From positions 1 through 23,166 of the forward strand of contig MZXQ01000021.1 of assembly GCA_002926195.1 (NCBI GenBank): 23,166 nucleotides of DNA. The letters are read 5' to 3'. This document shows, in pieces, positions 1 to 7,219 of this stretch. The position numbers and the translations under genes are program-made. Below the pieces are notes generated by a model, which was given only the letters and a program-made list of their open reading frames with translations, had not been told where the DNA came from and made no database searches. The stretch comes from Candidatus Methanomarinus sp. HR1. Lineage in GTDB: Archaea; Halobacteriota; Methanosarcinia; Methanosarcinales; Methanocomedenaceae. The first letter of the stretch is position 1; every line of letters begins with the position of its first letter.

Positions 1-2
1 AC

Positions 3-275
3 CGTATAGTCACCATGTATCTTGACTATGCAGAATTACAAGCGGTTCGTAATAAGCCAATGTACATGAAAAACTGGATTGAAAAACTGAATGCATTCCT
101 GAAGTTCAGTGAATACGAAATACTCACCAATGCCGGACAGATCAGTCATGAAGTTGCTCTGGCTCTGGCAAGCAAAGAATACGAAACATTCAAGAAAATT
201 CAGGATGAAAATTATATTTCCGATTTTGATAAAGAGGTGTGGCGCATTAAGGAGGGGAGGGATGACTACAAATAA
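3..275 (+). CDS. RhuM family protein, C-terminal part (5' end outside window)
   Basis: The reading frame is open back to the first bases, so the ATG at 15 is probably internal and the gene begins upstream of the window. About 90 residues are visible. Segments such as MYLDYAELQA and NAGQISHEVALA match the C-terminal part of RhuM-family (virulence RhuM) proteins as I know them. Their biochemical role is poorly defined. RhuM genes often sit inside type I restriction-modification loci between the specificity and restriction subunits. The next gene fits that: it overlaps this one by 14 bases and encodes the start of an HsdR protein. Family assignment is from recalled similarity; the link to a restriction locus is inferred from context. 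Confidence 0.8.
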   Translation, partial: RIVTMYLDYAELQAVRNKPMYMKNWIEKLNAFLKFSEYEILTNAGQISHEVALALASKEYETFKKIQDENYISDFDKEVWRIKEGRDDYK

Positions 276-528
276 GATCACCGAATCTGAAATAGAACAA
301 TTTGCTATCGAACTCCTTGAACATCAGGGATACCAGTACATATACGCCCCGGACATTGCCCCAGATAGCGACACACCGGAAAGAAGATCCTTTGAAGATG
401 TTATTTTGCGGGATCGCCTGCGTACAGCCGTCGGCCGAATTAACCCGGATATCTCGCCCGATGCAAGAGAAGATGCCATAAAGCAGATTACACCGAAGAA
501 AACAACAATATCAAAATCGCAGAAGTAA
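262..528 (+). pseudogene. hsdR: Type I restriction enzyme HsdR, N-terminal remnant
   Basis: The ATG at 262 follows a strong ribosome binding site (GGAGGGGAGGG, 251-261) and overlaps the RhuM frame by 14 bases, as in intact R-M operons. Residues 1 to about 75 look like the start of type I restriction R subunits: a TESEIEQFAIELL helix, then PDIAPDS, RRSFEDVILRDRLR and INPDISPDAREDAIKQI. Intact HsdR is about 1000 residues with a nuclease domain and a DEAD helicase; none of that follows. The last ~12 codons are antisense to the convergent kinase-like gene ending at 488. The gene therefore lost everything after the N-terminal segment and is almost certainly non-functional. Confidence 0.8.
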
Positions 529-1099
529 AAGGAATAGTCAAATTATCATCAAGTACCCTACCGCGGATCTCCCATGGTACACCATCAGCTATAGTAGCAC
601 CAGCAGCACCAGCCACTAAAGCAATTATAGGCAATGGATCTACTCCGGTAAGATCAACAATCAAAAATGCAGAGATAAAACTCATCAAAAACATGATAAT
701 TAATATAAGCACAGGTTTATGTGGTAATTTCATCTGCCTTACATTAGCCCTGTCCCCCATTATCGCCCCGGCGATCCCGGAAGACAGATCACCGATGATC
801 GCCATGGATATAGCAGCCATAGCAACATTTTTTGGAAACAGTGCAATAACGAAAAGAGCAGATGTAGTAGAATAAATATAACCAGCTACCTTATGTTCTT
901 CAAAAGGACGCAGTAAGAACCCGGGATACCTGATATATCCTTTAAGCCTCATCCATTCTGTTAAAAACATTCCCACTACTATGAGGCTTAACCAGAAAAC
1001 GACAGTGGATCTATCAGTAAAATGATATATGATCAGTATAAGTAATCCCGACAGATGGATGGACTTTCTAACGATCTCTCTTACAAGAATATCAGACAT
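488..1099 (-). CDS. Dolichol/polyprenol kinase-like membrane protein (SEC59/DGK1/VTE5 family)
   Basis: A 203-residue, strongly hydrophobic protein with about six membrane segments. It has features of the CTP-dependent lipid kinase family (dolichol kinase SEC59, yeast DGK1, phytol kinase VTE5): an early VREIVRKSIHLSG helix, IGDLSSGIAGAIMGDR in the middle, and the C-terminal signature RVLDDNLTIPF. Such enzymes phosphorylate polyprenols, phytol or diacylglycerol in the membrane; the archaeal substrate may be a polyprenol or geranylgeraniol, which is inference. I chose the ATG at 1099 because it lies four bases after the glyS stop and a GTTGAG ribosome binding site sits inside the end of glyS. 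A longer frame to 1141 lies wholly within glyS. It is last in the leftward nrpR-glyS-kinase operon. Confidence 0.75.
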   Translation of the reverse strand: MSDILVREIVRKSIHLSGLLILIIYHFTDRSTVVFWLSLIVVGMFLTEWMRLKGYIRYPGFLLRPFEEHKVAGYIYSTTSALFVIALFPKNVAMAAISMAIIGDLSSGIAGAIMGDRANVRQMKLPHKPVLILIIMFLMSFISAFLIVDLTGVDPLPIIALVAGAAGATIADGVPWEIRGRVLDDNLTIPFTSAILILLFSSV

Positions 1100-1103
1100 T
1101 TGA

Positions 1104-2846
1104 TCATTTCTCAACTGGACTGCCAGCATCCTCAAATGCAATGTTACCCGTTATCAGATCATGGACAGTATCTGCAATAGTATCTATTCGTGATCGTACC
1201 TGTTCCATAGAATCCCTATCCCTTATAGTAACCGTTGCATCCTCAAGTGTATCATAATCTATGGTTATAGAATAAGGCGTACCAATTTCATCATTCCTGC
1301 GGTAGCGCCTGCCTATGGTACCTGAATCATCATAGCTTACCATGACACCCTTTTTGCGAAGTGATGATTCGATCTTCCTTGCAGGTTCTATTAGTTCCTG
1401 TCTTGTTAATAAAGGAAGTATCGCTACCTGAATAGGAGCAATCTCCGGCTTAAGTCCTAGAACTATCCTGGTCTCATTCTCTTCTTCAACCATCTCTTCC
1501 CTGTAAGCATGCTCAAGCACTGAATATATTATCCTGTCTATCCCAAACGATGGCTCAATAACATGAGGTACGATATTCTCACCTCTGATAGTCTCGCTCA
1601 CCTGCTTGACCTCGACCATATCAGGAGATATGACCACATCCTCACCATCTACTGTGATAATTATCTCATCCTTATTTAACTCATCAACGTCAAGTGATTG
1701 TAAAGCCTCTACAATAGATCTGGCTTTTTGTTTGAATACAGGTCCTATCTTACCCATATCAGGTTTGATAGACAGTTTCTCTACGATTTTTGGTTCATCA
1801 TATTCCATATAAACAGATAGGTCTACCTTACTTACCTTACTGTGGGTCATTAAGTCATAGTCAGTACGGTCTGCAATACCAACTATTTCCACCCATCCGA
1901 ACCGCCCGGATAGGATTTCAGCATCCCAGCAATCTATAGCATAATGCGCCATCTCATCTTTCATGTGCTGTCTGAACCTTAACCGCTCAGGTGACACACC
2001 CACTCGTAATAAAAATTCTTGTGTATTATAAATAGCATATGCCAGGTACTGATGTGCGATGATACCTTCCGAAACAGCATTCTCCAACGTCATTTCCACT
2101 GCCCCCTTATCAGATTCCTGTGCTGATTCAGAGTATAACATAACAGAATAATCTTTGATTATGTCAAAACCCGGATGCGTCTTATCTTTAGGATCAATGA
2201 ATATCTCAGCCTCTGCCTGTGTAAACTCACGTAGTCGTATAATCCCCTGTCTGGGTGATATCTCATTTCTATAAGCTTTTCCTATCTGTGTGACCCCAAA
2301 TGGTAGTTTTTCCCTGTAGAAGCGCAACAGTCTTGGGAAATCCACGAACATACCCTGTGCAGTTTCGGGACGCAGATACCCTATCCGTTTTAAACCAGGA
2401 CCAATAAAAGTGCGAAACATAAGGTTGAATTCATATACATTACCCAACTTCCCACCGCATTCAGGACACGTGATATTGTTTTCCCGAATAATCCTGACAA
2501 GATCATCGCAACAGAGCGTATCAGGGTTGCTTACTATATGCCGGATCAGGTGGTCAGCCCTGAAAGCTTCATGACATTTTGCGCATTCACTCAGTGGATC
2601 AGAGAAACCTCCCACATGTCCGGAAGCCACGAAAACATCTTCAATACCAATGGTCGGGCTCTCAATTTCATAATATCCTTCATTAATGACATATACATCA
2701 CGCCATATATTCTCGATCCTGCGTTTGAGCATTGCTCCCAGGGGCCCGTAATCATAAAATCCGGCAGTACCGCCATATATCTCAAAAGAATTCCAGAGGA
2801 ACCCACGCCTCTTAGCCAGTTCAATAACACTATCATACTTATCCAT
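1104..2846 (-). CDS. glyS: Glycyl-tRNA synthetase, archaeal/eukaryotic dimeric type
   Basis: A 580-residue class II aminoacyl-tRNA synthetase that attaches glycine to tRNA-Gly in the cytoplasm. The start (MDKYDSVIELAKRRGF, then EIYGGTAGFYDYGPLG) is typical of the alpha2 family. Class II motif 2 is visible as YRNEISPRQGIIRLREF and motif 3 as EPSFGIDRIIYSVLEHA. CAKC near residue 90 and CPEC near 125 form the likely zinc site of archaeal and eukaryotic GlyRS. The C-terminal anticodon-binding domain begins around PIQVAILPLL. Length is normal. The gene lies 23 bases downstream of the NrpR-domain gene and four bases ahead of the kinase-like gene, so the three are probably cotranscribed. Confidence 0.97.
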   Translation of the reverse strand: MDKYDSVIELAKRRGFLWNSFEIYGGTAGFYDYGPLGAMLKRRIENIWRDVYVINEGYYEIESPTIGIEDVFVASGHVGGFSDPLSECAKCHEAFRADHLIRHIVSNPDTLCCDDLVRIIRENNITCPECGGKLGNVYEFNLMFRTFIGPGLKRIGYLRPETAQGMFVDFPRLLRFYREKLPFGVTQIGKAYRNEISPRQGIIRLREFTQAEAEIFIDPKDKTHPGFDIIKDYSVMLYSESAQESDKGAVEMTLENAVSEGIIAHQYLAYAIYNTQEFLLRVGVSPERLRFRQHMKDEMAHYAIDCWDAEILSGRFGWVEIVGIADRTDYDLMTHSKVSKVDLSVYMEYDEPKIVEKLSIKPDMGKIGPVFKQKARSIVEALQSLDVDELNKDEIIITVDGEDVVISPDMVEVKQVSETIRGENIVPHVIEPSFGIDRIIYSVLEHAYREEMVEEENETRIVLGLKPEIAPIQVAILPLLTRQELIEPARKIESSLRKKGVMVSYDDSGTIGRRYRRNDEIGTPYSITIDYDTLEDATVTIRDRDSMEQVRSRIDTIADTVHDLITGNIAFEDAGSPVEK

Positions 2847-2869
2847 AATTGATCACTTTTTTTAAAAAT

Positions 2870-3646
2870 TTAAATAACCTGGTCAATAGGGACCATATCC
2901 CTTACATTCATAATCGAAGACATTGCATGAGTATCTATATCAAAACCCTGTTCCTGTGCCACTGCCATCATATTGTTACCTCCAATGACTGCCACACCAA
3001 AATGATCTCTCTCAACTGTCATACCTAATATATCAGTATTAAGTTCTCCTACTTCCAGTATACCGCCTAATCCGGCAGATGCCATGTCATCCAGTATTTC
3101 CTCCACTTTATTTCTGGCATTCATAGTGATTTCCCTTAGATTGACAAGTATTTTTCCTGAACCGCTGGTAAGCATATCGCTTACGGAAGTAAGAGAATGG
3201 GACATTAATATCTCAAGTGGATCAATAGTAGTGCTATCATACCTGATAAGATCAGTAAAACGCACAGGCATACCTTTTTTTATTTCAACCAGACCTCCGA
3301 ATTTTGGTTTCACAGGTATACCTTTTTTTAGCAGTACCCCATCTACAGTAATACTGCAGACAGTAGCAATCCCGTGTTTACCTTCGGGAATGGTCAGTGA
3401 ACCCACTGATTCACCCGGGGACAGGATTTTTACAAATGTACTAAGAGCAAGTCCGCTTAACATCACATCACGAAAAATATGCAAAATATCATCGATCTGT
3501 TCACTTTTTATTATAGAAATATTAGTTATAATATTTCCCGATCCTGTTGACATATCAAATGTCACATTATAGATCAGATCCTCTATCCGCGAAATTATAA
3601 AAATAATCTGGTCATTTGAATTGTTTCTTGTTATTCTTGCTCTCAT
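2870..3646 (-). CDS. NrpR regulatory domain protein (DUF128) without a DNA-binding domain, NrpRII-like
   Basis: 258 residues containing one NrpR (DUF128) domain. The diagnostic stretch is around residues 85-125: KHGIATVCSITVDG, VLLKKGIPVKPKFGGLVEI. The C-terminal part contains GGILEVGELNTDILGM and ERDHFGVAVIGGNN. NrpR represses nitrogen-assimilation genes in methanogens and senses 2-oxoglutarate through this domain. Most NrpR proteins begin with a winged helix; here the domain starts almost at once, with no room for one. In Methanosarcina, NrpR is split into NrpRI, with a winged helix, and NrpRII, without one, and this looks like NrpRII. No NrpRI partner is in the window. The start has a GGTGA ribosome binding site. 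The gene heads the operon with glyS. Confidence 0.85.
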   Translation of the reverse strand: MRARITRNNSNDQIIFIISRIEDLIYNVTFDMSTGSGNIITNISIIKSEQIDDILHIFRDVMLSGLALSTFVKILSPGESVGSLTIPEGKHGIATVCSITVDGVLLKKGIPVKPKFGGLVEIKKGMPVRFTDLIRYDSTTIDPLEILMSHSLTSVSDMLTSGSGKILVNLREITMNARNKVEEILDDMASAGLGGILEVGELNTDILGMTVERDHFGVAVIGGNNMMAVAQEQGFDIDTHAMSSIMNVRDMVPIDQVI

Positions 3647-3708
3647 AACTTCACCGAATTGATAAAGACCTTATTTATTGCCATGAACTTGATTTATTGT
3701 TAAGAACC

Positions 3709-3717
3709 TATTTATAA
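3709..3717 (-). promoter_or_regulatory. Possible TATA box for the nrpR-glyS-kinase operon
   Basis: TTATAAATA on the minus strand, in the 104-base AT-rich gap between the divergent genes starting at 3646 and 3751. An archaeal start about 25 bases downstream would give a leader of roughly 35 bases for the NrpR gene. The same bases read as TATTTATAA on the plus strand and could also serve the gene at 3751 with a very short leader. I see no clear NrpR-type inverted repeat here. Confidence 0.4.
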
Positions 3718-3750
3718 TTCACTTTTGATATACTATAAATAAAGATTATA

Positions 3751-4875
3751 ATGTATAATTTCAATTATAGTGGTATGTTTTCTGCCAGAATAAAGGATTG
3801 GATGGTAGCTGAGGAATGGGAGACCATGGATCAGGCCATATATTCTACAATCAAATTGAAATTGTTAAACGGATCTTACTGGTTCTGGCTCATGTCAGAT
3901 TATAATCATGACAACCCCAGCATGCTCCAGGTAATTATTAGCCACGGGGCTGTGAACTATACCCTTAATAATAAGAAATTTATTTGTAAACATATCAGTG
4001 ATGAAAGTTTCGAATGCTACTGTGGTGTCTGGCAGTATAAAGATGGAGAGATACGTGATATTATCCATGATAATTGCTCATGTACAGTAAGACCAGGAGA
4101 ATTTTTATGTGTTACTGAATCCGGATACCATATCTCGATCTCACATACATTCCCATTCTATAATCTACAGGTATTGAAGGGAAACAGTGTGATCACTAAA
4201 TTCCAGGCTACGTCTACTCCTTTTACCAGAGGATATATCCAGAATCCCACAGTCTCCTATCCTTCAAAGATGGCTTTTAGTGATGATTTTAATGCATATG
4301 CCCGCAATAGTAGAGGTTTTCAATATATTATTGCCAGCAAGATGAGTGATATTTTCAGCACCTGTAAGGGTACACTGTTTGATAGGGATTTCTATGGAAG
4401 TTTCTGGCTGGAAAGAGCGCTGGGATTTGGTTTGACCTTACCATGGAAGATCATAATGGTAAACTTCAGTGATAGATCCAGATTGTGGTATCGTTATTTT
4501 CCATCCAGGATCTTGAATTACGGGACACCACTTGAATTCATCTTTGATGATATAACAACTAAAAAGCGCTACACTTTCAATGAAATGACTATTGAGTACA
4601 CTGGCAGGAATTTATCCGCTACAAAAAAATTCGGGGCTAGCGTGGATACTGTTCATTTAACAGGAAAAGGTGACCGGGGTGAAACATTGCACCTGGATGC
4701 AAAGATCCTGGGCAGGCATTTATACCAGTATGCAATAATACCAGTAGTGAAATTCAATTACAATCAGATCGTTCTGGATATCAATGACCTGGATATCCAG
4801 GCTGATGGTATTGATCTATTGCAGGGTAAAAAAACCACATTAAGTTATGGTGAAGATGCTTATTTTAGCATATAA
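3751..4875 (+). CDS. Hypothetical beta-rich protein, possibly CrtC/lipocalin-like
   Basis: 374 residues, not confidently recognised. It has no signal peptide or clear membrane helix and is rich in aromatic residues and predicted beta strands. Two features recall the hydroxyneurosporene synthase (CrtC)/AttH-like double beta-barrel superfamily: an early NGSYWFWLMSDYNHDN strand pair, and a middle segment FDRDFYGSFWLERALGFG followed by WKIIMVNFSD. The usual histidine of the second motif (Y-x-x-H-x-W-G) is absent, so this link is weak. There are five cysteines between residues about 80 and 122 (FICKH, FECYCG, NCSCTV, FLCV). The ATG at 3751 has no ribosome binding site; ATGs at 3775 and 3802 are alternatives. 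It ends three bases before the convergent cis-prenyltransferase gene. The surrounding genes suggest an isoprenoid or lipid context, which is inference. Confidence 0.6.
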   Translation: MYNFNYSGMFSARIKDWMVAEEWETMDQAIYSTIKLKLLNGSYWFWLMSDYNHDNPSMLQVIISHGAVNYTLNNKKFICKHISDESFECYCGVWQYKDGEIRDIIHDNCSCTVRPGEFLCVTESGYHISISHTFPFYNLQVLKGNSVITKFQATSTPFTRGYIQNPTVSYPSKMAFSDDFNAYARNSRGFQYIIASKMSDIFSTCKGTLFDRDFYGSFWLERALGFGLTLPWKIIMVNFSDRSRLWYRYFPSRILNYGTPLEFIFDDITTKKRYTFNEMTIEYTGRNLSATKKFGASVDTVHLTGKGDRGETLHLDAKILGRHLYQYAIIPVVKFNYNQIVLDINDLDIQADGIDLLQGKKTTLSYGEDAYFSI

Positions 4876-4878
4876 ATA

Positions 4879-5583
4879 TTATTTTCCAAATCTGCGCTGA
4901 CGCTGCTGGTAATCCCGAATGGCACGTAAAAAATCCAGTTTTCTAAGATTGATCCAGCTTACATCAGTGAAATAAATCTCAGAATATACTGACTGCCAGA
5001 TCAGAAAATCAGCCAGTCGTTTACCACCCGAACGGATCACCAGATCAGGTTCGTATTTAATAAGCAGATGTTTCTCAATAACAGTTTCATCGATATCTTC
5101 AGGCTTAAGTTTACCGGACTCTATCTTGAACATGATATCTTTAAAGGCTCTTGTTAATTCTTTCTTGCCACTATATCCCAGAGAAATATTAATATGCATA
5201 TCGGAAGTGTTGCAAAACTTAACATTTATTCTCTCTCCATTAATTGAATAAAGATCTATATTGGCATTTATATCTTTTAAAGTGTTGATCATCTGTGTTT
5301 TAAGTTTATTATATAACGTATCAGTTATTCCAGGATCAAAATCGATAAGACTAACAAAAATGGTTACTATCTTTACATGATAATCCTGGCTCCACCGGAT
5401 GAAATCGATTATCCTATGAGTGGAACCATGCTCAAAAAGGTCGCTTTCTGTTATGATCAATGCGATATGTCCGGGAAAAGATCGATCAGATCTTCTGACA
5501 ATGCTTTCAAGTCTTTGTTCATACATTCTTGAAAAAAATCCCATGATATAATAATCTGGTACATATGATAAATTATTTGTCAT
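4879..5583 (-). CDS. Cis-prenyltransferase (UppS/DHDDS) family protein lacking the catalytic DGN motif
   Basis: The last 56 residues carry the signature of undecaprenyl/dehydrodolichyl diphosphate synthases: PDLVIRSGGKRLADFLIWQS, then SEIYFTDVSW and the closing YQQRQRRFGK. These enzymes elongate prenyl diphosphates into the lipid carriers of glycosylation. The N-terminus is altered: where active enzymes have HIAIIMDGNRRW-type sequence with the catalytic Asp, this protein has HIALIITESD (residues 39-48). Heteromeric cis-prenyltransferases, in which one subunit lacks these residues, are known in eukaryotes (NgBR/Nus1) and have been reported in Methanosarcina mazei. This gene may encode such an accessory subunit; no catalytic partner is in the window. 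The start is uncertain: neither the ATG at 5583 nor that at 5544 has a good ribosome binding site. Confidence 0.75.
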   Translation of the reverse strand: MTNNLSYVPDYYIMGFFSRMYEQRLESIVRRSDRSFPGHIALIITESDLFEHGSTHRIIDFIRWSQDYHVKIVTIFVSLIDFDPGITDTLYNKLKTQMINTLKDINANIDLYSINGERINVKFCNTSDMHINISLGYSGKKELTRAFKDIMFKIESGKLKPEDIDETVIEKHLLIKYEPDLVIRSGGKRLADFLIWQSVYSEIYFTDVSWINLRKLDFLRAIRDYQQRQRRFGK

Positions 5584-5619
5584 AGTACATCTACTACTTA
5601 GTTTATTGAGGAGATAAAA

Positions 5620-6960
5620 ATGGTAGCATATTTACATCTTATTTTTTTTATGGTATTAGCTGTATTGCTGCCATTTATCCCTGTTGAATATCTATTGCGT
5701 TTTTTACTTGTTATAATAATTGTACTGATGATGATGCGTGATCGAAGAAGTGAAATCACCAGATCCATACTTGGTATATCAAGTGCATTGTTCATCCTGG
5801 GAATAATAGATCTTTTTATGGTATCATTAGGATACAAATTCCCGCTATATATTATAAGTGCTTCAATATGCATTACTTGTGCAGGCAGCGTAGCTGCAAG
5901 TCTAATTAAATTATCATGGAAATCCCAGGAGATAGAGGATAAAACAATTTCTGCAGTCTCAAGTATTGCTTTTATTGTGATCGGTGCCGTACTGGCATGT
6001 ATTATTGCCTACTGGACTGTTGAAATATTAGATCTTCATGTGACATTAAGCCAGTTGTTCTTCCTGACATTACTCGGATCAGTAACAGGTGCACTTTTAG
6101 AATCCATACCATCCAAAACAGATAAGAACTTCATATTAATACTGGGAACAAGTATGGTTATGTGGCTGTTTGCCAGTTTTGGCTATTATGTGAATTTTAA
6201 TCATCTCACAACGGCCTTTGTTTTTTCACTGGTTCTTGCTTATCTGGCATACCGCCTTGATATAGCTGATGTATCTGCTATGCATGCAGCTACACTATTA
6301 GGGGTCCTGATCATTGTATTTACCAATATAAACTGGTATTTGGTCCTTATTACTTTTTTCTTACTTGGAGGTGGTTTTACCAGATACCGGTATGCTTACA
6401 AACTTAGAAAAGGAATTGCCCAGAGCAAACATGGGGTCAGGAGCTATATTAATGTATTTAGCAACTCTACTGCAGCTCTTATTTTAGCTGTTCTATATGG
6501 TGTTTATCATGGGTTATATCCTCAATTCGGCATAATGTTAATGTTCGGTTATTTAGGATCAGTAGCTACAGCTACAGGAGATACTCTCGCCAGTGAAATT
6601 GGGGTAACAAATAAGGGTAAACCTATAATGATCACCACTCTTAAACCTGTTGAACCAGGGACTGATGGTGCTGTATCACTACTTGGTGAGATGGTCTGCA
6701 TTCTTGGCTCCCTGATCATAGGTATACTGGCACTGGTACTGGTTATCGATGTGGAACCCTTAAGCCCGTTCACATATATTATCTGGGTTTTTATCATAGT
6801 TCTGGGTGGGTTTGCAGGAACTAACTTCGACAGTTTATTAGGTGCTACTCTACAGCAGAGAGGGTATTTATCCAATAGTGGTGTAAACTTTGTTTCCACG
6901 TTTTTCGGTGCATTTATATCAGGAACTGCATATTTCTTACTGTCTGGGCATGTAGTGTAG
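5620..6960 (+). CDS. DUF92 membrane protein (TMEM19/VTE6-like) with N-terminal polyprenol-kinase-like half
   Basis: 446 residues with a dozen or so membrane segments. The C-terminal half (about 200-446) is a DUF92/TIGR00297 domain: ATATGDTLASEIG, KPVEPGTDGAVSLLGE and FAGTNFDSLLGATLQ. The plant DUF92 protein VTE6 phosphorylates phytyl phosphate, so a CTP-dependent isoprenyl-phosphate kinase role is plausible. Residues about 115-190 (GSVTGALLESIPSKTD) resemble the C-terminal part of the lipid kinase encoded at 488-1099, but its DDNLTIP has become DKNFILI. The fusion may combine the two phosphorylation steps of isoprenol salvage, or keep a degenerate kinase as scaffold. The start at 5620 has a GAGGAG ribosome binding site. 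The last five codons and stop lie inside the tRNA-Arg gene. Confidence 0.8.
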   Translation: MVAYLHLIFFMVLAVLLPFIPVEYLLRFLLVIIIVLMMMRDRRSEITRSILGISSALFILGIIDLFMVSLGYKFPLYIISASICITCAGSVAASLIKLSWKSQEIEDKTISAVSSIAFIVIGAVLACIIAYWTVEILDLHVTLSQLFFLTLLGSVTGALLESIPSKTDKNFILILGTSMVMWLFASFGYYVNFNHLTTAFVFSLVLAYLAYRLDIADVSAMHAATLLGVLIIVFTNINWYLVLITFFLLGGGFTRYRYAYKLRKGIAQSKHGVRSYINVFSNSTAALILAVLYGVYHGLYPQFGIMLMFGYLGSVATATGDTLASEIGVTNKGKPIMITTLKPVEPGTDGAVSLLGEMVCILGSLIIGILALVLVIDVEPLSPFTYIIWVFIIVLGGFAGTNFDSLLGATLQQRGYLSNSGVNFVSTFFGAFISGTAYFLLSGHVV

Positions 6961-7017
6961 AGGATATCACTCAGGCCTCCGGAGCCTGGAACCTGGGTTC
7001 GACTCCCAGCATGCCCG
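6946..7017 (+). tRNA. tRNA-Arg (anticodon CCG)
   Basis: A complete cloverleaf can be drawn. The acceptor stem GGGCATG (6946-6952) pairs with CATGCCC (7010-7016), followed by discriminator G7017. T8 and A9 lead into a 3-bp D stem GTG/CAC (6955-6957 with 6968-6970). The anticodon stem CAGGC/GCCTG flanks loop CTCCGGA, giving anticodon CCG at 6979-6981. The T arm is CTGGG, loop TTCGACT, CCCAG. No intron is present and CCA is not encoded. It reads CGG arginine codons. Its first 15 bases are also the end of the upstream DUF92 gene. Confidence 0.93.
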
Positions 7018-7024
7018 TTTACAG

Positions 7025-7179
7025 GTAACTGCGTACTTTATTCGCAGTTACTGAAGATATACTAGAACAAAATCCTCGCTAACGCTCGGATTTTATTGAC
7101 TGAGGCTCTCGAAAGAGCTGAAGATTAGAAAATGTGAACGGAGTGAGCATTTTCGATATATCAAGTTATACTCGATATA
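7025..7179. repeat. Array of five small hairpins between tRNA-Arg and the MC1 terminator
   Basis: Successive inverted repeats occupy almost the whole non-coding stretch: GTAACTGCG/CGCAGTTAC (7025-7051, perfect 9 bp, 9-base loop); AAAATCC/GGATTTT (7069-7094) with an inner GC-TAAC-GC; GCTCT-CGAA-AGAGC (7105-7118); GAAAATG/CATTTTC (7128-7154); TATATC/GATATA (7157-7179). No reading frame is apparent. It could be a degenerate intergenic repeat, tRNA 3'-trailer structure, or a structured RNA. Confidence 0.6.
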
Positions 7180-7181
7180 CT

Positions 7182-7210
7182 AAAAAAAAAAGAGAGCCTT
7201 AATAAGGCTC
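7182..7210 (-). terminator. Terminator of the MC1 gene
   Basis: On the minus strand a perfect 7-bp stem GAGCCTT/AAGGCTC with a 3-base loop (7194-7210) is followed within two bases by ten T residues (7182-7191). It begins ten bases after the MC1 stop codon. It has the form of an intrinsic terminator, and the U-tract alone would suit archaeal RNA polymerase. Confidence 0.75.
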
Positions 7211-7219
7211 CGGATTTAT

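Noticed and set aside
109..261. Upstream extension of the HsdR frame to an ATG at 109
   Set aside because: These codons lie inside the RhuM gene and show no HsdR similarity; the ATG at 262 has a strong ribosome binding site.
1100..1141. Longer kinase-like protein starting at 1141
   Set aside because: The added codons lie within the end of glyS, and the ATG at 1099 has a suitable ribosome binding site.
5598..5873. Minus-strand frame of 91 codons over the start of the DUF92 gene
   Set aside because: The DUF92 frame has a GAGGAG site and family motifs; the minus frame has neither.
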